Origin: Roseibium sp. TrichSKD4 | GTDB taxonomy: Bacteria > Pseudomonadota > Alphaproteobacteria > Rhizobiales > Stappiaceae | Direction: 5' to 3' | Assembly (NCBI RefSeq): GCF_000148725.1 | Contig: NZ_GL476314.1 | Location: 57,375 to 121,374, forward strand | DNA length: 64,000 nucleotides | Shown here: positions 43,005 to 52,371 of the stretch, piece by piece | Numbering within the stretch: position 1 is the first letter of the stretch | Layout: each line of letters starts with the position of its first letter | Notes under the pieces: generated by a model | Told to the model about the DNA's origin: nothing | The model's database searches: none | Seen by the model: the letters and a program-made list of their open reading frames with translations, nothing else | Translations under genes and position numbers: made by a program

Positions 43005-43871
43005 ATGCCTGCACCAGATCCGAGCTACATGAAACGCTTTTCGCGTGTTATCGATTATATTAGCGACAATCTGGATGGTCCGCTTGACTTGAACACACTG
43101 GCGGATGTCGCTGCCCTGTCTCCCTGGCACTGGCACCGGATTTGGCAATCAACCTTTGGGGAATCTGTTGTGGCCACAGTCCGCCGGATGCGCCTCTTTC
43201 GCGCGGCGGCTGATTTGGGACGGACAGATCTTTCGCTGGACAAGATTGCAATCCGGGCCGGGTACAGCAGTCAGGCGGCCTTCAACCGGAGTTTCAAGCA
43301 AGCTTTCCAACAAACCCCTGCAGCCTATCGGGAACGAAGTGGCCACAGGGTGTTCAAGGATTTGGACCCTATGGCTGCTCTGACAGTGAATGATGGAGGT
43401 ACTGCCATGTACAGCGTTGAAATTCGTTCAATTCCTTCAGAGACCTTGGGAGGTATTCGCCACAAAGGGCCATATATGGGAATTTCCAAGAAGTTTGAGC
43501 AACTGGTCGGCTACTTGGCAGTCAATCGCCTCTTCAGCAAATGTGGGGCAATGAACGGGCTCTATTGCTCCGATCCGACGTCTGTTCCCGAAAACGAATT
43601 GGATTCAATTGCCGGCATCGTCGTAGAGGAGGATTTTCCTTTCGATGACATGGTCGAGCGGTTTGAGACGCGCGGGGGTGATTATGCGGTTCTCACGCAT
43701 AAGGGACCCTATTCTGAATTGGCGTCTGCCTATCAGTGGCTTTATGGGGCCTGGATTACATCATCTGGCCGTGAGCCTGATGATGCCCCGGCGATGGAAA
43801 TCTATCTCAACAATCCGCGGGAAACACCGCCGAGTGACCTGTTGACGGAAATCTGCATGCCGCTGAAATAG
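43005..43871 (+). CDS. AraC-type regulator with GyrI-like effector domain
   Basis: 288 aa. Two AraC helix-turn-helix motifs occupy residues ~5-110 (LNTLADVAALSPWHWHRIW, then IAIRAGYSSQAAFNRSFKQAF). From ~130 to the end is a GyrI/SOUL-like ligand-binding domain (EIRSIPSETLGGIRHKGPYMGI, HKGPYSELASAYQWLYGAW), as in the Rob and SoxS-like/BmrR group. The inducer is unknown; such regulators often respond to toxic hydrophobic compounds. It is divergent from the MaoC pair with 150 bp between starts. Confidence 0.92.
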   Translation: MPAPDPSYMKRFSRVIDYISDNLDGPLDLNTLADVAALSPWHWHRIWQSTFGESVVATVRRMRLFRAAADLGRTDLSLDKIAIRAGYSSQAAFNRSFKQAFQQTPAAYRERSGHRVFKDLDPMAALTVNDGGTAMYSVEIRSIPSETLGGIRHKGPYMGISKKFEQLVGYLAVNRLFSKCGAMNGLYCSDPTSVPENELDSIAGIVVEEDFPFDDMVERFETRGGDYAVLTHKGPYSELASAYQWLYGAWITSSGREPDDAPAMEIYLNNPRETPPSDLLTEICMPLK

Positions 43872-43883
43872 GTGTCAGGGCTT

Positions 43884-43914
43884 CTGGCCGCTCTGATTTT
43901 ATCAAAGCGGCCAG
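43884..43914. terminator. Convergent hairpin between AraC and SLC13 genes
   Basis: CTGGCCGCT (43884-43892) and AGCGGCCAG (43906-43914) form a perfect 9-bp stem. It spans the stop of the minus-strand SLC13 gene. No clear T-run follows either side. Confidence 0.5.
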
Positions 43915-45680
43915 TAGATCAGGATAGCCGGCAGGGCGACAGCCATGACCAATAGTTCCAAGGGCAAGCCCATTCGCCAATAGTCTCCAAACTTGTATCC
44001 ACCCGGCCCCATGATGATCGTATTGTTCTTGTGCCCAATGGGGGTCAGGAAGGCACAGGATGCGGAGACGGCAACCCCCATCAAAAATGCATCCGGGTTC
44101 ACATTCAATGTGTTGGCGATCTGAACTCCAATGGGCGCTGCAATCAAACATGTGGCCACATTGTTGAGAAAATCAGACAGCGTCATCGTCACCACCATCA
44201 GCAGCGCAAGGGTGACCCACGCCGGGGCGGTTTGGGTAACCGTTACGATGCTATCGGCGATGAGCTGCGCATTTCCTGACGCCTCGAAGGCCTGTCCCAG
44301 GGGAATGAGCGACCCTAGAAGAACAATCACCTTCCATTCAACCGCTTCATAGACCTCAGAGCCGCTGACGAGCCCGCTGGCCGCATAAAGGATCGTGCAG
44401 GCTGCAAGGGCGACGGGTAGATAAACCAGGCCTGCAACAGCTGCCAGAATGGCGAGCGCAAATCCGGCAATTGCCAATCTGGCTTTGTTACGCTGCATGA
44501 CGTCTGTCTGCTTGCCTTCAAGCGGGAGAACACCCAGCCAGCTCGTTGCAGTGGCAATGCGCTCGCGTGATCCCAAGAGCAGCAGCACGTCGCCGGGTTC
44601 GATCTCCATATGGCGAACCCGTTTGTGAACATGGCGTCCCTGTCGGGAGACGCCAAGCAATGTTACGCCATGACCATAAAGGAGGCTGAGACTGAATGCG
44701 CTGCGCCCCACAATGCGGGCCCCGTCCGGTACAATGGCCTCGCGAAGGGCCAAACCGCCGCCAGTGATCCCCGCCTTGTGCTTTTCGGACCCTGCAAATT
44801 CCAGCTTGGCCGCCCCCATGAAGGCCTCAATGGCTTTGGGGTCACCTTCGACAACCAGATAATCATCCTTGTTGATAGGTTCGCGTCCTGCAAAACCTCG
44901 AATGCGCCGCCCATGGCGGATCAGACCAACGATGTTGATGTCCTTGTCATCAGCCAGCGGATAAAGATCGCCAACGGTCATTCCCTCTTCACCGATGGAG
45001 GCTTCAGCTATCTTCAATTCAGCAACATAGAGGCTTTCGACGGGATCTTCGTCTTTGCTGCCCGCCTGAAAGCGTTTGGGCAGGAGCCGCCAGCCAACAA
45101 AGGCCACAAAAAGAATGCCAACGGTGGCGACCGACAGTCCGACCCAGGCAAAGTCAAACATCTGGAACGGCTCACCCAAGGCGTCCTGCCGGTATTGGGC
45201 AATCACGATGTTGGGTGGTGTCCCGATCAGCGTGATCATGCCGCCGAGGATCGTGGCAAAGGAGAGCGGCATGAGGGACAGGCCAACCGAGCGGCTGGCT
45301 TTCTTTGCGGCTTCAATGTCCAGCGGCATGAGCAATGCCAATGCAGCCACATTGTTGATGATGGCAGACAGGCCAGCGCCTGCGACTGAGAAGATGCCGA
45401 TATGGCCCGGCAAACTGCGATCTGCAGAAATCAGCTTGCTTGCAAGGAGTTCAATCGCGCCGGAGTTCATCAGGCCGCGCGACACGATCAGTACCAGCGC
45501 AATGATAACTACGGCTGGGTGACCAAAGCCGGTGAAGACATTATCCGTTGGAACCAGCCCGGCAATTGTCCCGACAATGAGCGCTGCAAAAGCCACAAGA
45601 TCATACCGAACTCGCCCCCAAATCAGCAAAGCGAACACAACGCCAAACAAGGCAAACAGGGCGGATTGCTCAAAGGTCAC
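43902..45680 (-). CDS. SLC13-family permease with TrkA-C domains
   Basis: 592 aa. About ten or more membrane helices in two halves are typical of the DASS/SLC13 (sodium-coupled anion) permeases, with TGFGHPAVVIIALVLIVSRGL and LIGTPPNIVIA (~170) in the transport core and NNVATCLIAAPIG in the second repeat. The middle, ~200-380, has two TrkA-C regulatory domains (DKDINIVGLIRHGRRIRGFAG, then GRSAFSLSLLYGHGVTLLG). It may carry sulfate or dicarboxylates; the ion cannot be stated from sequence. Confidence 0.9.
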   Translation of the reverse strand: MTFEQSALFALFGVVFALLIWGRVRYDLVAFAALIVGTIAGLVPTDNVFTGFGHPAVVIIALVLIVSRGLMNSGAIELLASKLISADRSLPGHIGIFSVAGAGLSAIINNVAALALLMPLDIEAAKKASRSVGLSLMPLSFATILGGMITLIGTPPNIVIAQYRQDALGEPFQMFDFAWVGLSVATVGILFVAFVGWRLLPKRFQAGSKDEDPVESLYVAELKIAEASIGEEGMTVGDLYPLADDKDINIVGLIRHGRRIRGFAGREPINKDDYLVVEGDPKAIEAFMGAAKLEFAGSEKHKAGITGGGLALREAIVPDGARIVGRSAFSLSLLYGHGVTLLGVSRQGRHVHKRVRHMEIEPGDVLLLLGSRERIATATSWLGVLPLEGKQTDVMQRNKARLAIAGFALAILAAVAGLVYLPVALAACTILYAASGLVSGSEVYEAVEWKVIVLLGSLIPLGQAFEASGNAQLIADSIVTVTQTAPAWVTLALLMVVTMTLSDFLNNVATCLIAAPIGVQIANTLNVNPDAFLMGVAVSASCAFLTPIGHKNNTIIMGPGGYKFGDYWRMGLPLELLVMAVALPAILIYWPL

Positions 45681-45890
45681 AGGCGCATTTCTCCAGACGG
45701 ACGACCAGAATCAATGATGAGGGGTACCGTAGGAGAGATTACAGAATTTTTGGGAACAAATTCGGGAAGGTTGAATCATTATATCCGATACCGGAATACT
45801 GAAATCATTTTCCTGCTGTTTATATTGGAATTTCTCAATTTATTTTCCTTCCAGACGAACGAAACCCATTTTCCTCTGGAGACGAAAACA

Positions 45891-46877
45891 ATGAAAGCAA
45901 TGGTGCTTAGATCATACGGCGATGCAGCTGAATTTGAAGCAACCGAAATGCCAATGCCGGAAGCAAAAGCTGGCCAGATTTTGGTGAAAGTCGCTGCTTC
46001 AAGTGTGAACACCGTAGACACAATGATCCGTAATATGGGGAAGGACCTGCCGCTTTCGCCAGAACTTCCTGCCATACTTGGAATGGATTTTGCCGGAACC
46101 GTTGAGGCCGTTGGGGAAGGGGTTACGGGTTTTGCGTTAGGTGACGAGGTTTATGGTTGCGCAGGAGGCTTAGCCGATCTGCAAGGCTCACTGGCAGAAT
46201 TCATGGCTGCTGATGCGAAGCTTGTAGCCCACAAACCCAAATCCCTTACCATGCGCGAAGCTGCAAGCCTTCCCCTTGTTGGTATTACCGCGTTCGAAGG
46301 TTTGAAGCGAGCAGGCGTAAAACAGGGGCAAAAGGTGCTCGTGCATGGCGGTACTGGCGGAGTGGGCCATTTGGCCGTTCAGCTCGCCAGGCAATTTGGC
46401 GCAGATGTTTACACCACAGTGTCGGGAGCACAGCAGGCGGAGGTTGTTGCTGGTTATGGAGCGACAGCAATAAACTACACGCAGGAAAGTGTGACAGACT
46501 ACGTTTCGCAGCACACAGGTGGAGCTGGTTTCGACGTGGTTTACGATACCGTAGGCGGCGCCAACATGACGAACTCATTTGAAGCTGCTGCTTTAAATGG
46601 TCATGTCAGCACGACGGTTTCCTTGCTTGAACTGGATCTGACACCAGCGCACTTCAAAGGCCTTTCGATCCATGTCGTCTTTATGCTGATCCCGATGTTG
46701 TATGATCACAAACGAGAAATACACGGCCAAATCCTGGCAGAGATTGCTGCGATCGTGGATGCGGGCGGGTTAAAGTCCCTACTGGATGAGAAACAGTTCA
46801 CTATTGATAGTGTTGGCGAAGCCTATGCAAGGCTTGGAAGCGGTCAGGCGATGGGCAAGGTTGTCGTAGAAAACTAG
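45891..46877 (+). CDS. Zinc-independent quinone oxidoreductase-like MDR protein
   Basis: 328 aa from ATG 45891 (GGAG ~9 nt upstream); the frame runs back to 45402 into the neighbouring gene without a good start. Medium-chain dehydrogenase: N-terminal GroES-like part, SSVNTVDTMIRN, then the NADPH-binding Rossmann motif HGGTGGVGHLAVQLA (~150-164). Zinc ligands are not evident, which fits the quinone oxidoreductase group. The preceding ~170 bp are very AT-rich compared with the region. Substrate unknown. Confidence 0.88.
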   Translation: MKAMVLRSYGDAAEFEATEMPMPEAKAGQILVKVAASSVNTVDTMIRNMGKDLPLSPELPAILGMDFAGTVEAVGEGVTGFALGDEVYGCAGGLADLQGSLAEFMAADAKLVAHKPKSLTMREAASLPLVGITAFEGLKRAGVKQGQKVLVHGGTGGVGHLAVQLARQFGADVYTTVSGAQQAEVVAGYGATAINYTQESVTDYVSQHTGGAGFDVVYDTVGGANMTNSFEAAALNGHVSTTVSLLELDLTPAHFKGLSIHVVFMLIPMLYDHKREIHGQILAEIAAIVDAGGLKSLLDEKQFTIDSVGEAYARLGSGQAMGKVVVEN

Positions 46878-46968
46878 AACCGGTTTTCTGCCGCATGGAC
46901 TTGCGGGACGCCGAGATTACAACGCGCGAAGCGGTTGTTTGCTTTGCGAGGGTGCTATTGGGTTAAGG

Positions 46969-47652
46969 TCAAATGACCTTAACCCTGAGCGGTGGTAACC
47001 CGTCGATTTCGCCAACCATCACATCACCTTTTTGCACTGGTCCCACACCAGCTGGTGTGCCGGACAGGATAACGTCGCCAGCGGCCAGTTCGAAATATTC
47101 GGAGAGCGTGGAAATGATCTCCGGAACCTTCCAGATCATCTGGTTCAGATCGCCATTTTGTGACCCGGTGCCGTTGACCATAAGGCTGATCTTGCCTGCC
47201 GAAAAAGAACCGGTTTCCGTTGCCGGGACGATTTCTCCAATCGGTGCAGATTTCTCAAACGCCTTGGCGACTTCCCACGGGCGGCCTGCTTTTTTGGCAT
47301 CAGCCTGAAGATCGCGGCGGGTCATGTCCAGACTGACGGCATAACCGAAGACGTGATCAAGCGCGGTCTCTACCGAAATGTTCGTGCCGCCGGATTTCAG
47401 CGCGACGGCCAATTCGATCTCGTGATGAACGTCCGAACTCTGGGGCGGGTAGGGGAACTCGCCAGAAGGGGTCAGGTTGTTCGGGTTCTTTTGAAAAAAG
47501 AACGGTGGCTCCTTGTCCGGGTCGTGTCCCATTTCAATGGCGTGGGCTGCGTAGTTCCGGCCAATGCAGTAGACACGTCGAACTGGAAAAACATCATCTG
47601 TATCTTTTACCGGCAGAGTGACTTGGAGAGGTGCGGGAAAAACTGTGTTCAC
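46969..47652 (-). CDS. Fumarylacetoacetate hydrolase family protein
   Basis: 227 aa. FAH core: CIGRNYAAHAIEMGHDPD (~30-47), FFFQKNPNNLTPSG, HHEIELAVAL with the metal-binding Glu residues, and DVILSGTPAGVGPVQKGD near the end. These enzymes cleave C-C bonds of beta-diketones or are oxaloacetate decarboxylases; which applies here is not clear. The gene is single and ends convergent with the MDR gene. Confidence 0.9.
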   Translation of the reverse strand: MNTVFPAPLQVTLPVKDTDDVFPVRRVYCIGRNYAAHAIEMGHDPDKEPPFFFQKNPNNLTPSGEFPYPPQSSDVHHEIELAVALKSGGTNISVETALDHVFGYAVSLDMTRRDLQADAKKAGRPWEVAKAFEKSAPIGEIVPATETGSFSAGKISLMVNGTGSQNGDLNQMIWKVPEIISTLSEYFELAAGDVILSGTPAGVGPVQKGDVMVGEIDGLPPLRVKVI

Positions 47653-47683
47653 AACTAAACTCCGCTGAATATGAGTATGTGAA

Positions 47684-47712
47684 AGTGAAAAGACCGGCTG
47701 TTCAGCCGGTCT
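47684..47712 (-). terminator. Rho-independent terminator of ychF
   Basis: On the minus strand AGACCGGCTG and CAGCCGGTCT (47691-47712) pair perfectly with a 2-nt loop and lead into TTTT. It lies just past the ychF stop at 47721. Confidence 0.82.
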
Positions 47713-47720
47713 CTCAAATG

Positions 47721-48821
47721 TCAGGTGTTGAATTTGAAGAGCATCACATCGCCGTCTTTGACGATGTATTCCTTGCCTTCATCACGGGCCTTGCCAGCTT
47801 CCTTGGCCGCGGTTTCTCCGCCAAGGCCGACATAATCGTCATACCCAATGGTCTGGGCGCGAATGAAACCGCGTTCAAAGTCAGTGTGAATGACGCCAGC
47901 TGCGCCCGGTGCCTTCGTGCCTTCGGTAATCGTCCAGGCGCGGGTTTCCTTTGGACCCGCGGTGAAATAGGTGATTAGCCCAAGGAGATCGTAGCCAGCG
48001 CGGATCAGACGGTCGAGGCCCGGTTCTTCAAGGCCGATTGTATCGAGGAAGTCTTTTTGCTCTTCTGCATCGAGCTGCGAGATTTCCGCTTCAATGGCAG
48101 CTGAAATCACAACCGCTCCAGCGCCTTCCTCGGCAGCTTTCGCCTGAACCTTTGCGGACAGGGCATTGCCCTCAGAAGCAGACTCTTCTTCAACGTTGCA
48201 AACGTAAAGGACCGGTTTGGAGGACAAGAGGTTCAATCCGTCGAGCATTTTTTGCTCTTCAGCGTCTGCCACCTCCAACATCCGTGCCAGCTTGCCATCT
48301 TGAAGCAATTCAAGCGCACCTTCCATGATGGGAAGAACCGCTTTTGCTTCCTTGTCGCCCGTAGTTGCTTTCTTCTTGAGTGGCGCGATGCGGCGCTCAA
48401 GGCTTTCCATGTCGGCGACCATCAGTTCAGTCTCAACCGTATCGGCGTCGGCAATCGGGTCAACCTTGCCTTCAACGTGCGTGATGTCGCCATCTTCAAA
48501 GCAGCGCAGCACGTGGACAATGGCGTCGACTTCTCGAATATTGGCCAGAAACTGGTTGCCGAGGCCCTCGCCCTTAGAAGCACCGCGGACCAGACCGGCA
48601 ATATCCACGAAGGTGATGCGGGTCGGGATGATCTCTTTGGAACCGGCGATCCCGGCGATCGCATTCAGCCGGGTGTCTGGTACGGCAACTTCCCCGGTGT
48701 TCGGCTCAATTGTGCAGAACGGGTAGTTGGCGGCTTGCGCCGCCGCCGTCTTGGTGAGCGCGTTGAAGAGCGTGGACTTACCGACATTCGGCAGGCCAAC
48801 AATGCCGCACTGAAATCCCAT
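47721..48821 (-). CDS. ychF: Ribosome-binding GTPase/ATPase YchF
   Basis: 366 aa, full length. The nucleotide-binding P-loop is GLPNVGKST (~8-16), G3 is DIAGLVRGASKGEGLGNQFL and the C-terminal TGS domain ends in GKEYIVKDGDVMLFKFNT. In YchF the adenine-specific motif replaces NKXD, giving ATPase activity. It binds ribosomes and is involved in the stress response. Single gene with its own terminator. Confidence 0.97.
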   Translation of the reverse strand: MGFQCGIVGLPNVGKSTLFNALTKTAAAQAANYPFCTIEPNTGEVAVPDTRLNAIAGIAGSKEIIPTRITFVDIAGLVRGASKGEGLGNQFLANIREVDAIVHVLRCFEDGDITHVEGKVDPIADADTVETELMVADMESLERRIAPLKKKATTGDKEAKAVLPIMEGALELLQDGKLARMLEVADAEEQKMLDGLNLLSSKPVLYVCNVEEESASEGNALSAKVQAKAAEEGAGAVVISAAIEAEISQLDAEEQKDFLDTIGLEEPGLDRLIRAGYDLLGLITYFTAGPKETRAWTITEGTKAPGAAGVIHTDFERGFIRAQTIGYDDYVGLGGETAAKEAGKARDEGKEYIVKDGDVMLFKFNT

Positions 48822-48990
48822 GTGTGGTCGCTTTCGGGTCTGATCTCTTGATGTGTTGCCGCTATGTGCCGGATGGGCGCGGTCAGGTCAAGAGAGCAGG
48901 TGCGGTGAGGGCGCATTCGCGCGCTGTTTTGGCCGATTGAATGAAGCAGGCAGCAACACCACCTGCTCGAACGTGTGAGACTGCTGTCGT

Positions 48991-50019
48991 TTATTGCAGG
49001 CCTGCAAGGTCCAGAAACCCTTGCGGGCACCCTTTTGAGACAGGACTGGCTGCACGCATCAGGTCGCCCAAATCAGCGGTCGGAGAGATGGTACCTTTCA
49101 GGTGAACCCAAAGTTCTCCAATCAGCACTCGGCCCTGATCTGAGGTGCACTTGACTTGAACAGCTTCTCCGGCCCCCACCCCTAACGCCTCATCGAAGCG
49201 TGAGCGGATGTCATCGGCTGTAACGGTCTGTCCTATGTGGTCCTGCAAGAACCGTCCGACAGTCGATGAATTGACGGCATCCGTGATCAAAAGCGTATCG
49301 GCATAGTATTCTTCCGCGCCGCCTTCGCCGCGATAACAGGTGCCGTGTTTGATCCATTCGTGCCGGTCCAGATGACTTTGGGTGCCAGGCATGGCAACGT
49401 TGAGTGCATTGCGAAGGTCATCGGAAAGGTCCACCTCTGGCAAGTCACCCCACGTTTCCGGTTTGTCTATCTGTTTGATGCTGTTTGGGACGCCGCAGTA
49501 AAAATTCCCGTTGGGCTGAGGCCACAAGCCATGCACGGAGAGCTGCCGGGTCGCATGAACAAGATTTCCCGCATTAAGGGCTTCGCACTCATCCTTGTTG
49601 GGACGAATTTCGCAAAATGACGGTTGCCAGCTTAGCGTCATCAAATTTTCGGTCGATTCTGCGCCCGGAGATGGCTGAACGGGGTTTGAGCCGGGGGGCA
49701 CCGGGGCGGTTTCTGTCTCGGCTGCTACAACATGGACACCACAAGATGTATGCACCCATCTGGCATTTGTGACTGGAGCACCGTCGATACGGATTTGAAA
49801 ATAGTCGCCGCCCGGTTTGTTGATTGCGATCATGTCATAGGCGCGGCGGATGGATGTCGTTATGCCGCCGGGATTGGTGAAGCGGTTCTTGGATTGATAG
49901 GCCTCGCATTCTTGCTCAGCGATAAAATACCCTTCCAGCTTTTCTGCCGCCCACGTTGGGGCAGGGGCAAACAGCAAAGCAGATGCAATGGCAGCAGGGC
50001 CAAAGGAAAAACGAAACAT
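48991..50019 (-). CDS. Secreted ribonuclease T2 family protein (copy 1)
   Basis: 342 aa from ATG 50019. A signal peptide (about residues 1-24) is followed by a Cys-containing N-terminal region. The RNase T2 domain carries the two catalytic segments: SVHGLWPQ (His163, CAS I) and HEWIKHGTCY (His220, Glu221, Lys224, His225, CAS II). All catalytic residues are present. The protein should act in the periplasm or outside, cutting RNA. It is one of two tandem copies on the minus strand. Confidence 0.92.
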   Translation of the reverse strand: MFRFSFGPAAIASALLFAPAPTWAAEKLEGYFIAEQECEAYQSKNRFTNPGGITTSIRRAYDMIAINKPGGDYFQIRIDGAPVTNARWVHTSCGVHVVAAETETAPVPPGSNPVQPSPGAESTENLMTLSWQPSFCEIRPNKDECEALNAGNLVHATRQLSVHGLWPQPNGNFYCGVPNSIKQIDKPETWGDLPEVDLSDDLRNALNVAMPGTQSHLDRHEWIKHGTCYRGEGGAEEYYADTLLITDAVNSSTVGRFLQDHIGQTVTADDIRSRFDEALGVGAGEAVQVKCTSDQGRVLIGELWVHLKGTISPTADLGDLMRAASPVSKGCPQGFLDLAGLQ

Positions 50020-50131
50020 CAGGCAATTCCTCAAATTGAAAAAACAACGTGGGAAGAATTGCTGGATGATGTGTCGAAAGTATGAAGCCTAGGCTGTGTG
50101 AACGAACGCAAGAGATTAGGCGTTCTTATCA

Positions 50132-51172
50132 CTACTGCAATCCAGCGCGATCCAGAATGCCGCCATTGCAGCTTTTGCGCGCTGGTCGTGCCGCTTGAAT
50201 CAAGTCTGCAATCGGTGTGTCTCTGGAAATTGTGCCATAAAGCCGGACCCAGATTTCGGTGATGAGTTTGCGCTGACCGTCGCGCGCGCATTTGATTTCG
50301 ACCCGTTTGCCAGCGCCTTTGCCGAAAGCTGCATCGAAGGCTGCGCGGATGTCGTTGGCGCTTACTTTGTGACCGACATTGTCCCGGAAAAAGCGGCCTA
50401 CCCGCGATGAATTGATTTCATCGAGCAGATAAAGCGAGTCGTCAAAATATTCTTCGGCTCCGCCACCGGCCTTATAACAGGAACCGTGTTTGAGCCATTC
50501 GTGTTTGTGCAGATGGCTTTGATAGCCCGGCATAGCTGCTTCTAGTGCGCGTTCGGTGCGTCGGGTGAGCTTTGGGTCAGGCAAGCGCCGCCAATTTGAC
50601 GGTGTATCTTGGACCTTGAGAGACTGGGAGATGCCGCAGTACTCATTCGCCCGGGGTTGGGGCCACAACCCATGCAATGTGAGCTCGCGGGCTGCCTGTT
50701 TGAGGCGTCCCTTGTTGAGTTGCCGACATTCATTGATGTGCGGTAGGTCTTCGCAAAATGAAGACTGCCAGTTGAGTGCCAGAACGTTGTTTTTTGATTC
50801 TAGGCTCTTGGATGTGGCCTTGGGTTTTTCCGAGGAGGGCTTGGGTGTTGCAGATTTAGCTGCAGTCCCCGTTAGTTGGCCGCATGCCAGTGCCACCCAG
50901 CGTTGACTGCTTTTCGGTGCGTTCGGAATCTTGATTAGCAGTTTGTCGCCACCAACCCGGTTCAGGCCAAGCGTCTCATAGCTGCGGCCTCTTTCGAGCA
51001 TGATGTTGCCCGGGTTAGTCTTCTTCTTTGTCGAAAGCAGAGCAGGGCAGGATTTCGAGGCTGTAAAGGCTCCCGCCACCGGCTCAAGGGCGAGGCTTGT
51101 CTGTGGAAAGAGCACTAAAGCAGCAATCGCGGAGAGCAACAGATATGTTGAAGACGGAATAAGGGTCGTCAT
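50132..51172 (-). CDS. Secreted ribonuclease T2 family protein (copy 2)
   Basis: 346 aa, clearly paralogous to the neighbour at 48991. A signal peptide (about residues 1-28, ending near TSLALEP) leads a Lys/Ser-rich linker and the catalytic segments LTLHGLWPQ (His167) and HEWLKHGSCY (His224, Glu225, Lys228, His229). The catalytic set is complete. It lies upstream of copy 1 with a 112-bp gap; the MITE-like element begins 62 bp upstream of its start, so the element could affect its expression. Confidence 0.92.
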   Translation of the reverse strand: MTTLIPSSTYLLLSAIAALVLFPQTSLALEPVAGAFTASKSCPALLSTKKKTNPGNIMLERGRSYETLGLNRVGGDKLLIKIPNAPKSSQRWVALACGQLTGTAAKSATPKPSSEKPKATSKSLESKNNVLALNWQSSFCEDLPHINECRQLNKGRLKQAARELTLHGLWPQPRANEYCGISQSLKVQDTPSNWRRLPDPKLTRRTERALEAAMPGYQSHLHKHEWLKHGSCYKAGGGAEEYFDDSLYLLDEINSSRVGRFFRDNVGHKVSANDIRAAFDAAFGKGAGKRVEIKCARDGQRKLITEIWVRLYGTISRDTPIADLIQAARPARKSCNGGILDRAGLQ

Positions 51173-51234
51173 GGCCCACCTTACGCAACGTATAAATTCG
51201 CCGCTTTCTTAGCAGGGCTGGGATTGGTTTTCAG

Positions 51235-51504
51235 CTAGGGTCAGGACCCATTAATTTGATTGGAATGGGGTGACAAAAAGCCATGAGCTGCAAGGAAAAG
51301 CGCGACGAGCGGACTTCTTGTCCGGTTGAGCGGTTTGACGCAGCAGGTCGAAGCTGTTTTTACGTCCCTGCGGGATAGGGTGAATTTGGCCGGCAACGTC
51401 GTTGCAAATCTTTGAAAACCGGACGGTTTCCTTCAGCCTTGCGCCTCGTATCCGAACAAATTCATCCCTACCATTCCATCCAAATTAATGGGTCCTGACC
51501 CTAG
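51235..51504. mobile_element. MITE-like element with 34-bp inverted repeats
   Basis: A 270-bp segment between the RNase T2 gene and pth. Its ends (51235-51268 and 51471-51504) are inverted repeats of 34 bp with two mismatches, each beginning CTAGGGTCAGGACCC. The interior has no reading frame. A TA lies at each edge (CTAG), consistent with TA target duplication as in IS630/mariner or some IS5-type elements. No transposase is in the window, so it would need one in trans. The right end is 9 bp from the pth stop. Confidence 0.78.
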
Positions 51505-51513
51505 AAAAAAAGA

Positions 51514-52239
51514 TTACTCGCTCTTGTCGCCGAAGAGCTTCTTCAGCATGTCAGCCATGGGGCCGGTTTTGGGAAGGTTCGGTGAGTTCTGCTGGCGTGC
51601 CTGGTGAATGTGGCTTATTTGCTTTGGCTTGTTGGGAACCGAACCTTTTGACGGGCGCTGAGCTTTTTCCGGTTGGAGTGCTAAGGTCAGTTTGTTGGCG
51701 AATTGACTGTCCTGGCCGGCTGCAAGCATGTCTGCATTGTCCGCGATTTCGCGCAAGAGAGGTTCCAGCCAATCGCTGTCCGCCTTGGCGAAATCGCCTA
51801 AAACATAGTTCGAGACCAGTTTTTTGTCGCCAGGGTGTCCTATGCCAAGACGTAGACGGCGATAGTCTTGCCCGATATGGGCAGAGATGGAGCGCAATCC
51901 ATTGTGGCCGCCGTGCCCTCCGCCAGCCTTCATGCGAAACTTGGCAGGTGGAAGATCCAACTCGTCATAGATGACAGCAATATCCTCCGGCTCGATCTTG
52001 TAAAACCGCATGGCTTCGCCAACCGCCCGACCGGATTCGTTCATATAGGTCGACGGTTTCATCAAGAGAGCTTTTTCGCTGCCCAGTCGGCCTTCGGAAA
52101 CTTCTGCCTGAAAGCGCGCCCGCCAAGGCGCAAAAGATGAATGAACCCGGTGGATTTCGTTCACTGCCATAAAACCGATGTTGTGTCGGTTGCCTGCGTA
52201 ATTAGAACCCGGGTTTCCAAGTCCGACAATCAGTTTCAT
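51514..52239 (-). CDS. pth: Peptidyl-tRNA hydrolase
   Basis: 241 aa from ATG 52239. The catalytic segment [22 protein letters not shown] (~2-23) contains the essential Asn and His, and [15 protein letters not shown] and [25 protein letters not shown] follow. It frees tRNAs from peptides dropped by ribosomes. A longer C-terminus (Pro/Lys-rich, ending KKLFGDKSE) is normal for Hyphomicrobiales. It follows rplY, with a terminator in between. Confidence 0.96.
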   Translation of the reverse strand: MKLIVGLGNPGSNYAGNRHNIGFMAVNEIHRVHSSFAPWRARFQAEVSEGRLGSEKALLMKPSTYMNESGRAVGEAMRFYKIEPEDIAVIYDELDLPPAKFRMKAGGGHGGHNGLRSISAHIGQDYRRLRLGIGHPGDKKLVSNYVLGDFAKADSDWLEPLLREIADNADMLAAGQDSQFANKLTLALQPEKAQRPSKGSVPNKPKQISHIHQARQQNSPNLPKTGPMADMLKKLFGDKSE

Positions 52240-52298
52240 GATGTGTCTCGAAGGCTGTTTTTGTTGCACATGATCAGAGCGAAAAGGCTCTCAAAACG

Positions 52299-52322
52299 AA
52301 AAAGCAGCCAAAGTGGCTGCTT
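52299..52322 (-). terminator. Rho-independent terminator of rplY
   Basis: On the minus strand AAGCAGCCA and TGGCTGCTT (52302-52322) form a perfect 9-bp stem with a 3-nt loop, followed by TTTTTC. It lies between rplY and pth; some read-through to pth is usual in this arrangement. Confidence 0.85.
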
Positions 52323-52371
52323 GGGGTGCGAGAGGCGACCGCGCCTCCCGCCAAATCTTACAGAACCAAGC

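Noticed and set aside
45700-45890. AT-rich stretch before the quinone oxidoreductase gene as a sign of transfer
   Set aside because: The gene itself looks typical in codon use and no mobile-element end is seen; probably just a promoter region.
48252-48851. 199-codon plus-strand frame inside ychF
   Set aside because: Shadow of a highly conserved minus-strand gene.
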